A DNA stretch of 64,000 nucleotides. Origin: an uncultured Clostridia bacterium (lineage in GTDB: Bacteria; Bacillota; Clostridia; TANB77; CAG-508). A program made the position numbers and the translations under genes. Within the stretch, counting starts at the first letter, position 1; each line of letters begins with the position of its first letter. The stretch is taken from the NCBI GenBank assembly GCA_944392805.1, contig CALXXZ010000009.1, positions 1 to 64,000 of the forward strand, given 5' to 3'. The notes below the pieces were generated by a model. It was given only the letters and a program-made list of their open reading frames with translations, was not told where the DNA came from and ran no database searches. Positions 46,207-54,925 of this stretch are shown here, piece after piece.

Positions 46207-47559
46207 ATGGCATTTGAAGGATTATCATCAAGATTACAAGAAATAACTAGAAAGCTTAGAGGAAAAGCAAGAATATCAGAATCAGACCTAAAAGAAATGC
46301 TAAGAGAAGTAAAACTTGCATTATTAGAAGCAGATGTAAACTATAAAATAGTAAAAGAATTCACTGCCAAAATACAAGAAAAAGCATTAGGTCAAGATGT
46401 AATGAAATCATTAACACCTGGGCAACAAGTTATAAAAATTGTAAAAGATGAGATAGTAGAACTACTAGGAGGAACAGAAAGCAAAATAAACTTTACGCCA
46501 AACCCACCAACAATAATAATGCTAGTTGGACTTCAAGGTTCAGGAAAAACAACAACAGCAGGAAAACTTGCAAACCTTTTGCGTAAACAAGGCAAAAAAC
46601 CATTATTAGTAGCATGTGATATATATAGACCAGCTGCTATAAAACAATTGCAAGTAGTAGGAGCCCAATTAAATATACCAGTATATAGTAATGAAACATC
46701 AAAAGATGTTGTACATATTGCAAAACAAGCGATAAGTGTAGCAATCTCAAAATTAAATGATGTAGTAATACTAGATACAGCTGGTAGATTGCATATAGAT
46801 GATGAGTTAATGCAAGAACTAAAAAATGTAAAAGCAAATGTAAAACCACATGAAATTCTATTAGTAGTAGACTCAATGACAGGTCAAGATGCAGTAAATG
46901 TAGCACAAAGCTTTAATGAAGCTGTAGGAATAGATGGAATTGTGTTAACAAAACTAGATGGAGATACACGTGGAGGAGCGGCACTTTCAGTAAAAAAAGT
47001 TACAGGAAAGCCAATCAAATTTGCTGCAACAGGAGAAAAGCTAAGTGATATAGAAATATTCAACCCAGAAAGAATGACATCAAGAATACTTGGAATGGGA
47101 GATGTGCTATCAATAATTGAAAAAGCAGAAGAAGCTATAACTGAAGAAGAAGCAGAGAAACTAGAAAAGCAACTTCGAAAAAATGAATTAGACTTAGACG
47201 ATTATTTAGCACAAATAAGACAAGTAAAAAAGATGGGGTCATTTTCATCAATATTAAAAATGATACCTGGAATGAATAAATTCAAAGACATAAACATAGA
47301 TGATAAAGAATTTGACAAAATTGAAGCAATGATATGTTCAATGACAAAACAAGAAAAAAGAAATGTAAAACTACTAAATGCAAGTAGAAGAATACGTATA
47401 GCAAAAGGTAGTGGAACAACAGTACAAGACATCAATAAATTCATAAAATCATTTGAAATGACACAAAAAATGATGAAACAGATGAAATCAAATAAAGGTG
47501 GCATGAAAAATATGATGAAAAACATGAATATGGATGACTTGAAAAATTTTAAAATGTAG
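46207..47559 (+). CDS. ffh: Signal recognition particle protein
   Basis: 450-residue SRP54 GTPase that targets nascent membrane proteins with 4.5S RNA and FtsY. An N-domain helical bundle is followed by the G-domain (GLQGSGKTTTAGKLA, DTAGRLH, TKLDGDTRGGAALS), and a methionine-rich M domain (EMTQKMMKQMKSNKGGMKNM) ends the protein. TAGGAGG precedes the ATG. Length is normal. Confidence 0.97.
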   Translation: MAFEGLSSRLQEITRKLRGKARISESDLKEMLREVKLALLEADVNYKIVKEFTAKIQEKALGQDVMKSLTPGQQVIKIVKDEIVELLGGTESKINFTPNPPTIIMLVGLQGSGKTTTAGKLANLLRKQGKKPLLVACDIYRPAAIKQLQVVGAQLNIPVYSNETSKDVVHIAKQAISVAISKLNDVVILDTAGRLHIDDELMQELKNVKANVKPHEILLVVDSMTGQDAVNVAQSFNEAVGIDGIVLTKLDGDTRGGAALSVKKVTGKPIKFAATGEKLSDIEIFNPERMTSRILGMGDVLSIIEKAEEAITEEEAEKLEKQLRKNELDLDDYLAQIRQVKKMGSFSSILKMIPGMNKFKDINIDDKEFDKIEAMICSMTKQEKRNVKLLNASRRIRIAKGSGTTVQDINKFIKSFEMTQKMMKQMKSNKGGMKNMMKNMNMDDLKNFKM

Positions 47560-47605
47560 TTATTAATATTAAAAATATATAAATAGCAGAAAGAGGTGAA
47601 TTACC

Positions 47606-47836
47606 ATGGTAAAAATAAGATTACAAAGAGAAGGAAAGAAAAAAGCTCCATTCTATCATATAGTAGTAGCTGATTCAAAATCTCCAAGAGATGGAAAAAT
47701 AATAGAACAAATTGGAACATATGATCCAATGTCAAATCCATCAAAAGTTGTATTAAACAAAGAAAAATTAGAACAATGGATAAAAAATGGTGCACAACCA
47801 ACAGATACTGTAAAAGCACTTATAAAAAATGCTTAA
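47606..47836 (+). CDS. rpsP: Ribosomal protein bS16
   Basis: 76 residues: [33 protein letters not shown] and [19 protein letters not shown], all as in bS16. AAAGAGGTG precedes the ATG. Slightly short, as usual in Clostridia. Its stop is followed directly by the khpA ribosome site. Confidence 0.96.
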   Translation: MVKIRLQREGKKKAPFYHIVVADSKSPRDGKIIEQIGTYDPMSNPSKVVLNKEKLEQWIKNGAQPTDTVKALIKNA

Positions 47837-47848
47837 TTGGAGGCAAAG

Positions 47849-48079
47849 ATGAAGGAAATATTAGAAACAATAGTAAAAAATCTAGTAGACAACCAAGAAG
47901 CAGTTGAAATAAAAGAAGTCGAAGGTGATAAAAACATAAGATTCGAAGTAAAAGTTGCTGAAGAAGATATGGGAAAAATCATTGGGAGACAAGGAAAGAT
48001 TGCACAATCTATCAGAACAATAATGAGATCTATTGCAAATAATAAATCTAAAAAAGTAATAGTAGAATTTATTGGATAA
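47849..48079 (+). CDS. khpA: KH-domain RNA-binding protein KhpA
   Basis: 76-residue single KH domain with the GKIIGRQGKIAQSIRTI loop (GxxG as GRQG) that grips RNA. KhpA usually works with KhpB in cell-size and sRNA-linked control. A TTG at 47837 is in frame but overlaps the TTGGAGG ribosome site; the ATG at 47849 is the start. It sits between rpsP and rimM as in other Firmicutes. Confidence 0.93.
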   Translation: MKEILETIVKNLVDNQEAVEIKEVEGDKNIRFEVKVAEEDMGKIIGRQGKIAQSIRTIMRSIANNKSKKVIVEFIG

Positions 48080-48090
48080 TGGAGAAAAAT

Positions 48091-48594
48091 ATGCAAAAAA
48101 GATTAGAAATAGGTCAAATAGTAAATACATTTGGAATAAAAGGAGAAGTAAAAGTAAAACCTTTTACAGATGATATTAATAGATTTGACGAATTAAAAAA
48201 AGTATATGTCAAAACTAAAACAGGAATAAAGCAATATAAAATAGAAAATGTAAAATACCATAAAAATATGGTGCTATTAAAACTAGAAGGTATAAATCGA
48301 ATTGAAGATGCAGAAATGCTAAGAAATCTATTTTTAGAAATAGATAGAGAAGATGCAATTCCTCTTGAAGAAGGAACATACTTCATAGCAGATTTAATCG
48401 GATTAGAAGTTTATACTGATGAAGGAAAATTGCTTGGAAAAGTAGATGACATCTATAACACAGGAAGTAATGACATATATGTAGTAAAAGATGAACTAGG
48501 AAAACAAATTTTATTACCAGCAATAAAAGAAGTAATAAAAGAAGTAAAATTAGATGAAAAAATCATAGTTCATTTGATACAAGGGTTGGTGTAA
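48091..48594 (+). CDS. rimM: Ribosome maturation factor RimM
   Basis: 167 residues with an N-terminal beta-barrel (IGQIVNTFGIKGEVKVKPFTDD) and a C-terminal PRC barrel (YFIADLIGLEVYTDEGKLLG; LLPAIKEVIKEV). It helps assemble the 30S head with S19. An ATG at 48079 overlaps the khpA stop, but TGGAGA lies just before the ATG at 48091, which is preferred. trmD follows after one base. Confidence 0.94.
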   Translation: MQKRLEIGQIVNTFGIKGEVKVKPFTDDINRFDELKKVYVKTKTGIKQYKIENVKYHKNMVLLKLEGINRIEDAEMLRNLFLEIDREDAIPLEEGTYFIADLIGLEVYTDEGKLLGKVDDIYNTGSNDIYVVKDELGKQILLPAIKEVIKEVKLDEKIIVHLIQGLV

Positions 48595-48595
48595 A

Positions 48596-49339
48596 ATGAA
48601 ATTTGATGTATTAACACTTTTCCCAGAAATGTTTGAACCATTGAAAAAAAGCATAATAGGAAAAGCGGAAGAAAAAAATCTAATACAAATTGAATTAATA
48701 AATATTAGAGATTTTTCAAAAAATAAACACAAAAAAGTCGATGATACTCCATATGGTGGAGGAGCAGGAATGGTAATGCAACCAGATGTAGTATATGATG
48801 CATATAAATCAATAAAAGATAAAAATGCAAAAGTAATATATCTAACTCCACAGGGGAAAACACTAAACCAAGAAAAAGTAGAAAAATTAAGTAAAGAAGA
48901 ACATTTAATCTTACTATGTGGACATTATGAAGGGATAGACCAAAGAGTAATAGATGAAATTGTAGATGAAGAAATATCTATAGGAGACTATGTATTAACA
49001 GGTGGAGAAATCCCGGCTATGGTATTAATAGATAGTGTAAGTAGATATGTAGAAGGAGTGTTAAATGAAGAATCAAGAAATGAAGAATCATTTTCACAAG
49101 GACTACTAGAATATCCACAATATACAAGACCAGAAATCTTTAATGATAAAAAGGTTCCAGAAATATTATTATCAGGTCACCACGAAAATATAAACAAGTG
49201 GAGAAGATGTGAATCTTTAAAAAATACATATTTAAAAAGACCAGAGCTTTTAAAAAATGTAGAATTGTCAGAACAAGACAAAAAAATATTAGAAAAAATA
49301 AAAAATGATGTAAAGTGCAAACAAGCACCGCTTACATAA
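48596..49339 (+). CDS. trmD: tRNA (guanine-37-N1)-methyltransferase
   Basis: 247-residue SPOUT methylase that adds m1G37 to tRNAs reading CNN codons and prevents frameshifts. FDVLTLFPEMFEP at the start, TPYGGGAGMVMQPD, LCGHYEGIDQRV and the trefoil-knot IGDYVLTGGE are all present. The ATG is placed tightly after rimM. Length is normal. Confidence 0.97.
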   Translation: MKFDVLTLFPEMFEPLKKSIIGKAEEKNLIQIELINIRDFSKNKHKKVDDTPYGGGAGMVMQPDVVYDAYKSIKDKNAKVIYLTPQGKTLNQEKVEKLSKEEHLILLCGHYEGIDQRVIDEIVDEEISIGDYVLTGGEIPAMVLIDSVSRYVEGVLNEESRNEESFSQGLLEYPQYTRPEIFNDKKVPEILLSGHHENINKWRRCESLKNTYLKRPELLKNVELSEQDKKILEKIKNDVKCKQAPLT

Positions 49340-49362
49340 AAGAAAGAAGGAGGTAAATACTA

Positions 49363-49887
49363 ATGGATATCATAAAATCAATAGAACATGAACAATTAAA
49401 AAATACAATACCAGATTTAAAAGTTGGTAATACAGTTAGAGTACATGTTAGAATTAAAGAAGGAAACAAAGAAAGAATCCAAGTATTTGAAGGAATTATA
49501 ATTAAAAAACAAGGTGGAGGACTTAACGAAACATTTACTGTAAGAAAAATATCTTATGGTGTAGGTGTAGAAAAAACATTCTTAATCCATTCACCATTAG
49601 TTGAAAAAGTAGAAGTAGTTAGAGTTGGTAAAGCAAGAAGAGCTAAACTTTACTATTTAAGAGAAAGAACAGGTAAAGCTTCTAAAACTAAAGAATTAGT
49701 TGGAGCAAGAATCGAAAACAAAGAAATTGTTTTAAAAGAAGATTTAACTGAAGAACCAGCTGAAGAAAAAGTAGCTGAAGTTGTTTCAAAAGAAGTAAAA
49801 CCAGAAGAACCAGTAGCAGAAGTTGCAACAGAAACAGCTGAAAAATCAGCTGAAGTTGTAGAAAAAGAATCAAAAACAACTAAATAA
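49363..49887 (+). CDS. rplS: Ribosomal protein bL19 with acidic C-terminal extension
   Basis: 174 residues. The first ~115 match bL19 ([49 protein letters not shown]). The last ~55 residues are an added tail of Glu, Ala, Val, Pro and Thr in loose repeats ([32 protein letters not shown]), absent from ordinary bL19. The frame, ribosome site (AAGGAGG) and downstream terminator are intact, so the extension is genuine. Confidence 0.95.
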   Translation: MDIIKSIEHEQLKNTIPDLKVGNTVRVHVRIKEGNKERIQVFEGIIIKKQGGGLNETFTVRKISYGVGVEKTFLIHSPLVEKVEVVRVGKARRAKLYYLRERTGKASKTKELVGARIENKEIVLKEDLTEEPAEEKVAEVVSKEVKPEEPVAEVATETAEKSAEVVEKESKTTK

Positions 49888-49891
49888 TTAA

Positions 49892-49920
49892 AAAGAAGGG
49901 GTTAACCTTTCTTTTTTTTA
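49892..49920 (+). terminator. Terminator of the ffh-rplS operon
   Basis: AAAGAAGG/CCTTTCTTT hairpin with one bulge and a run of T. Confidence 0.7.
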
Positions 49921-49992
49921 TAAAAAAAATAGAAATAAAATCAAATATATGTTATAATATTTTAGAAAAGCATTATTATAGCTTTCGAAAAA

Positions 49993-50043
49993 TTCGGAGG
50001 CTAAAAAGTAATGCCTCCGAAAAAAATTATATTAGGGAGGCAT
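49993..50043 (+). promoter_or_regulatory. Leader with two mutually exclusive hairpins over the ribosome site
   Basis: Hairpin A pairs TTCGGAGGC (49993-50001) with GCCTCCGAA (50013-50021). Hairpin B pairs ATGCCTCC (50011-50018) with GGAGGCAT (50036-50043), which contains the ribosome site. Both need the same middle strand, so A frees and B hides the ribosome site. TATAAT lies upstream at 49953-49958. Confidence 0.6.
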
Positions 50044-50046
50044 ATT

Positions 50047-50376
50047 ATGAAAGACAAAGATTTAATCAAACTGGAGTATGTAGAAGGAAGAAGAAACTAT
50101 CATGGAATCATTGACCGGAATGAATTTTTAAGTCACATGGAATACTTGGTAGAGAAATTTCCGGACAACAATGAAATTGCTAAGCAATTAACAAATTTGA
50201 TTCCGGAAATGCGTTATATCCTAATAAATAAGGATATGAATGATACGCAAGATATACCATCCATCTTCTATAAATTGAATAACGAGGATGATGGATATAT
50301 TCTTAAAATCCTTAGATTTCACAGTATAATTTGGGGATTTTTAAACAGATATTGCTATGATGCTAAAGTGAAGTAA
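50047..50376 (+). CDS. Hypothetical 109-residue protein behind a switch-like leader
   Basis: Soluble, charged protein (LIKLEYVEGRRNYHGIIDRN; LTNLIPEMRYILINKDMND; ILRFHSIIWGFLNRYCYD). A frame opens at 50011, but GGGAGG sits before the ATG at 50047, which is chosen. Codons such as CGG, CCG and CTG resemble those of the small genes at 42280 and 42798 rather than its neighbours. It has its own terminator. No family recognised. Confidence 0.68.
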   Translation: MKDKDLIKLEYVEGRRNYHGIIDRNEFLSHMEYLVEKFPDNNEIAKQLTNLIPEMRYILINKDMNDTQDIPSIFYKLNNEDDGYILKILRFHSIIWGFLNRYCYDAKVK

Positions 50377-50388
50377 ATCAGAGTCATT

Positions 50389-50434
50389 AAAGAGGATGGG
50401 GATATGTTAAGTTCATATTACCCTCCTCTTTTTG
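50389..50434 (+). terminator. Terminator of the 109-residue gene
   Basis: AAAGAGGA-TGGGG pairs with CCCTCCTCTTT around an A/T-rich loop, followed by TTT. Confidence 0.75.
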
Positions 50435-50568
50435 TAATAACATTTGTTGTTTAAAATTCCAAAAATTTCATAATAAAAAATGCAAAAAAAACTTTACAAA
50501 AAAGATCAAGTAATATAAAATAAAAGAGGTAAAATAGGATAAAATTTAAATATGCACGGAGGAAGAGA

Positions 50569-52953
50569 ATGAAAGAAAAAAATGAATTAAGTTATAAAAA
50601 CCTAAAAATGGTTTGCGATAAAGAAATGTTCCATTTCGAAACAACAGAGGAGTTAGAGCCAATAAATGATGGAATAGGACAAGAAAGAGGAATAAAAGCA
50701 TTTGAATTTGCAATAAATGTTGATGTAAAAGGAAATAATCTATATTTGGAAGGACCAAGTGGAGTAGGAAAAACAATGTATGCCAAAAACTACTTAGATA
50801 AAATAGCAATAAAAAAGAAAGTTCCAAATGATTGGTGTTATATATACAACTTCCAAAATCCAAATGAACCAATTGCAGTATCATTACCAGCAGGACAAGG
50901 AAAAGAATTCAAAGAAAGTATGGATGGTTTTATAAAAGAAGTAAAAAAGGACATCAAAAAAACATTTAATGCAGATGATTTTGAAAAAGAAAAAGCATTA
51001 ATAAAAAAAGAATTTGAAGAAAAAAGAGAAAATCTAATGACAAAATTAAATGAAGACTCAATGAAACATGGATTTCAAGTAAAATCAGCGCAAAATGGAA
51101 TATATATGATGCCAGTAATAGATGGTAAAGTAGTTCAAGAAGAAGAATTTGAACAACTAGAAGAAAAGGTAAAACAAGAATATGAAGCAAAATCAGTAAT
51201 AGTGCAACAACAGATAATGGAAGCAATAAGTCAAATAAAACAGATAGAAAGACAATCAGATAAAAAAGTATCAGAATGGCAATCAAATGTAGCATTATTA
51301 ACAGTAAATGCACATATAAACTATATAAAATCAAAATACAAAAGAAATAAAAAGATAAATCAATTTTTAAATGATGTAAAACAAGATGTACTAAAAAATG
51401 TATCATATTTCTTAGAAGAAGACAAACAATCTGCAGGACAAGTACAACAAGGACCTGCACAAAAAAGACCAGATCCATGTTTAAATTATAGAGTAAACTT
51501 ATTTATAGACAATAGTAATATAGAAGGTTGTCCAGTAATAATGGATTCAAACTACACATATCATAATCTATTTGGAAAATTGGAATATGAAAACTATTAT
51601 GGAGCATTAAAAACAGATTTTACGATGTTAAAACCAGGATTATTGCATAAAGCAAATGGTGGATATATAATATTCCAAGCAAAAGATTTACTTGCAAATG
51701 GAATATGTTATGAAGAATTAAAAAGAGCATTAAGAATAAAAGAATTATCAATAGATAATACAGTAGAGCAAAGAACATCAATGGCTGTAATATCATTAAA
51801 GCCAGAGCCAATACCATTGAAACTAAAAGTAATTTTAATAGGAAGTGCAAACATATATCATACATTACTATCAATGGATTCAGATTTTAGAAAGCTATTC
51901 AAAATGAAAGCAGAATTTGAAGATACTGCAACTGTAAATGAAGAAAATGTAAATAAACTAGCAAGATTTGTCCACACATTTTGTGAACAAGAGCAATTAC
52001 CACATTTAGATAAAACTGCAATGGCAAGAATTGTAGAATATGCATCAAGGCTATCAGGAGAAAATGGAAAAATCTCAACAAACTTTACTGAAATTGCTCA
52101 GATAATCGGTGAAGCTGGAACATGGGCAAAACTTTCAAAAGCAAAAGTAGTTACAGAAGAATTCATAAATAAAGCATTATTTGAAAGAGTAGAAAGAATC
52201 AAAAAATATGATGCAAAATATATAGAAATGATAAGAGATAATACACTACTAATAAATACAGATGGAGCATTAGTAGGTGAATTAAATGGACTAACTGTAA
52301 TGTCAATAGGAGATTATACATTTGGTAAACCTGCTAAAATCACAGTAAATACTTATACAGGAAAAGAAGGAGTTGTAAATATAGAAAGAGAAGTTGAACT
52401 TTCTGGTTCTACTCATTCAAAAGGTGTATATATACTTTCTGGATATTTAGGTGAAAGATTTGCACAAGATATACCATTATGTTTAACAGCAAGTATATGT
52501 TTCGAACAATTATATAATGGAGTAGATGGAGATAGCGCTTCAAGTACAGAATTATATGGATTGCTTTCAAGCTTATCAGAAATTCCAATTAAACAATCAA
52601 TAGCTGTAACAGGTTCAGTAAATCAAAAAGGACAAATTCAACCAATTGGTGGAGTAAATGAAAAAATTGAAGGATTTTTCCAAATTTGTAAAATGCGTGG
52701 ACTTAATGGTTCACATGGAGTTATGATACCAGTACAAAATGTTAACAATTTACAACTTTCTGATGAAGTTGTTGAAGCAGTTAAAAACAAAAAATTCCAT
52801 ATATATGCAATATCTACAATTGATGAAGGAATTGAAGTTTTAACAGGTGTTCCAGCAGGTAAAAAAGATAAAGATGGAAAATTCCCAGCAGGAACAATAA
52901 ACTATCTAGTATATGAAAAATTAAAGAAATATGCGAAAGTATGTGAGAAATAA
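50569..52953 (+). CDS. Lon-related ATP-dependent protease (YcbZ/LonH-like)
   Basis: 794 residues: an AAA+ domain split by a long helical insert (Walker A LEGPSGVGKTMYAKN near residue 66; coiled coil about 135-290), AAA lid, then a Lon-type S16 peptidase. The catalytic Ser lies in GVDGDSASSTELYG near 655 and the Lys in PIGGVNEKIEGF near 699. The domain order matches the AAA_32/Lon_C family, distinct from classical LonA. It probably degrades selected proteins in the cytoplasm. GGAGGAAG precedes the ATG. The ogg-like gene starts four bases after its stop. Confidence 0.9.
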   Translation: MKEKNELSYKNLKMVCDKEMFHFETTEELEPINDGIGQERGIKAFEFAINVDVKGNNLYLEGPSGVGKTMYAKNYLDKIAIKKKVPNDWCYIYNFQNPNEPIAVSLPAGQGKEFKESMDGFIKEVKKDIKKTFNADDFEKEKALIKKEFEEKRENLMTKLNEDSMKHGFQVKSAQNGIYMMPVIDGKVVQEEEFEQLEEKVKQEYEAKSVIVQQQIMEAISQIKQIERQSDKKVSEWQSNVALLTVNAHINYIKSKYKRNKKINQFLNDVKQDVLKNVSYFLEEDKQSAGQVQQGPAQKRPDPCLNYRVNLFIDNSNIEGCPVIMDSNYTYHNLFGKLEYENYYGALKTDFTMLKPGLLHKANGGYIIFQAKDLLANGICYEELKRALRIKELSIDNTVEQRTSMAVISLKPEPIPLKLKVILIGSANIYHTLLSMDSDFRKLFKMKAEFEDTATVNEENVNKLARFVHTFCEQEQLPHLDKTAMARIVEYASRLSGENGKISTNFTEIAQIIGEAGTWAKLSKAKVVTEEFINKALFERVERIKKYDAKYIEMIRDNTLLINTDGALVGELNGLTVMSIGDYTFGKPAKITVNTYTGKEGVVNIEREVELSGSTHSKGVYILSGYLGERFAQDIPLCLTASICFEQLYNGVDGDSASSTELYGLLSSLSEIPIKQSIAVTGSVNQKGQIQPIGGVNEKIEGFFQICKMRGLNGSHGVMIPVQNVNNLQLSDEVVEAVKNKKFHIYAISTIDEGIEVLTGVPAGKKDKDGKFPAGTINYLVYEKLKKYAKVCEK

Positions 52954-52956
52954 AAA

Positions 52957-53823
52957 ATGAAAGAACAAGAATATAAAATAGAAAACATAGAATCATTTGA
53001 ACTAGCAGATATATTCGACTGTGGACAATGTTTTAGATGGAATAAGCAAGAAGATGGAAGTTATACAGGAGTATTTAAAGGAAATGTAATGAATGTGCAA
53101 AAACAAGGAAATACAGTCACATTTAAAGGGATATGTAATGGAAACATCCAAGAAATAGTAGAAGACTATTTTGATTTAAAAAGAGATTATGAAGAAATAA
53201 AATCAAAATTAGAGAAAATAGACGAAAATGTAAAAACAAGTATTCAGTATGGAAAAGGAATAAGAATACTAAACCAAGATTTGTGGGAAATGATAATTTC
53301 ATATATAATTTCAGCAAATAACAATATTCCAAGAATAAAAGGAATAATAGAAAGAATATCAAAAAGCTATGGAAAAGAAATAGAATTTAGAGGAGAAAAA
53401 TATTATACTTTTCCAAGCTTAGAAGAATTAAAAGATGTAACTGTAGAAGATTATAGAAAATTAGGAGCAGGATTTAGAGATATACGTTTATATGAAACAG
53501 TACACATGATACTTGATAAAAAAGTAGATTTAGATGAAATGCAAAAAAATCCAAATACAATGGAAGTAAGAGAGCAACTTTTAACATTATCAGGAGTTGG
53601 ACCAAAAGTTGCAGATTGTATTTTACTATTTTCAACATTGAAAAGATTTGAAGTATTTCCAATAGATGTATGGGTTAGAAGAGTTATGAATGAATTATAT
53701 ATAAAAAATGAAGATGAAACAAAAGTAAATAAAAAAGACATTGAAAAACTAGCACAAGAAAAATTTGGAAATCTTGCAGGAATTGCTCAACAGTATTTAT
53801 TTTATTGGAAAAGAGAAGCATAA
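52957..53823 (+). CDS. ogg: 8-oxoguanine DNA glycosylase (OGG1-like)
   Basis: 288 residues with an N-terminal OGG_N domain (FDCGQCFRWNKQEDGSYTG) and a helix-hairpin-helix-GPD domain. The catalytic Lys217 is in LSGVGPKVADC and the activating Asp237 is in FPIDVWVRR. It removes oxidised guanine and cuts the strand (bifunctional). It is of the eukaryote-like OGG1 type found in many Clostridia. Translation is probably coupled to the protease gene upstream. Confidence 0.92.
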   Translation: MKEQEYKIENIESFELADIFDCGQCFRWNKQEDGSYTGVFKGNVMNVQKQGNTVTFKGICNGNIQEIVEDYFDLKRDYEEIKSKLEKIDENVKTSIQYGKGIRILNQDLWEMIISYIISANNNIPRIKGIIERISKSYGKEIEFRGEKYYTFPSLEELKDVTVEDYRKLGAGFRDIRLYETVHMILDKKVDLDEMQKNPNTMEVREQLLTLSGVGPKVADCILLFSTLKRFEVFPIDVWVRRVMNELYIKNEDETKVNKKDIEKLAQEKFGNLAGIAQQYLFYWKREA

Positions 53824-53825
53824 AT

Positions 53826-53873
53826 AAAAACATTATTTATAGTAAATTATATTGCTGTAAATAATGTTTTTTT
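53826..53873 (+). terminator. Terminator of the protease-ogg operon
   Basis: 13-bp stem AAAACATTATTTA/TAAATAATGTTTT, then TTTT. Confidence 0.85.
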
Positions 53874-54083
53874 ATAATTATGTAAAAACTATTGAAATAT
53901 TTGTAAAAATGTGGTAATATAATTTTGTTATAATCAATAACTATTTACAACTTTGGAATGACAAAATTTTATTAAATCAATCTATTCTACATTTTGTAGA
54001 AAATTAATTCAAGCGATTAGATCGAAAAAAATTATATCTTGAATTTTAAGAAAAATTGAAATTTTTAGTAAGGGAGGTGATAA

Positions 54084-54866
54084 ATGATCGAAAAATATGA
54101 ATTCACATATGCTGACTATGTATTATTGACGCAAGAACATGATAAATCATTTAAAAAGGCTTTAGAAGACCCTGAAGAAATGTCAAATTTTCTTAGTAAT
54201 TTTTTGAATATAAAAGTTGATGACAAAAAACTAAAAATATATGGAGCAGAACATATATATACAGGAGAAAGAAAATGGTCAGTGGCAAAGAACTTTGCTG
54301 ATAAGCAAGAATTATCTAAAGAAGAATATGAAGAATACAAAATAGATATGAAATATAAATTAATAGATATAAGCCAAATATCTAGAGAAGAGTTATTGAT
54401 TAAACAAACATATATAGCAAGCATAATGCTTATAGAAAAAAGTACTAATAAAGATGAAATGGTAACTAACATTAAGAAGATAATAGAAAATACGAAAGAT
54501 ATAAAACAGTTAATGAAATTAAAAAATTATATTATATTTATACAAAAAGATATACTACAAGGTGAAGAAGTAGAATTATTAGAAATGATAAGTGGAAAGG
54601 TAGGAAATGATCAAATGAGTACATTAATAGAAAGGTTAAAAAGAGAAAATGATGCAATAAGAAAAGAAGCAAGAGAACAAGCTATAAAAGAATTGAAAGG
54701 TACAGTAGAAAAACAAGTGAGAAAAGAAGTTGAAGAAGAAGTAAGAGAAAATCTAGTAATAAAAATGTTAAAAAATAAAGAAACTGATAATAAAATTAGA
54801 ATGTATACAAATGCAACAGATGAACAAATTAGACAAGGAAAAATACAATTAGGAATAGCATTTTAA
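54084..54866 (+). CDS. Rpn-family (PD-(D/E)XK transposase-like) protein lacking its nuclease core
   Basis: 260 residues. The N-terminus (LLTQEHDKSFKKALEDPEEM) and the part from IYTGERKWSVAKNFADKQE to the C-terminal coiled coil match recombination-promoting-nuclease (Rpn) proteins. The ~80 residues that normally lie between LEKY and IYTG and carry the PD-(D/E)XK catalytic residues are gone, and the join is in frame (LKIYGAEHIYTG). The product is probably inactive as a nuclease. The ribosome site AGGGAGGTG is strong. The 208 bases before it hold a possible TTGAAA-N17-TAATAT (53892-53920) and an AATTCAAG/CTTGAATT hairpin (54006-54045). Confidence 0.78.
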   Translation: MIEKYEFTYADYVLLTQEHDKSFKKALEDPEEMSNFLSNFLNIKVDDKKLKIYGAEHIYTGERKWSVAKNFADKQELSKEEYEEYKIDMKYKLIDISQISREELLIKQTYIASIMLIEKSTNKDEMVTNIKKIIENTKDIKQLMKLKNYIIFIQKDILQGEEVELLEMISGKVGNDQMSTLIERLKRENDAIRKEAREQAIKELKGTVEKQVRKEVEEEVRENLVIKMLKNKETDNKIRMYTNATDEQIRQGKIQLGIAF

Positions 54867-54891
54867 ATTTTACTGACATTAGTGTTAAAAT

Positions 54892-54917
54892 AGAGGGGAA
54901 TAGTTAAATCCCCCTCT
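54892..54917 (-). terminator. Terminator of leuS
   Basis: On the minus strand: AGAGGGG/CCCCTCT stem followed by ATTTTA. Confidence 0.75.
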
Positions 54918-54925
54918 GTGAGTAA

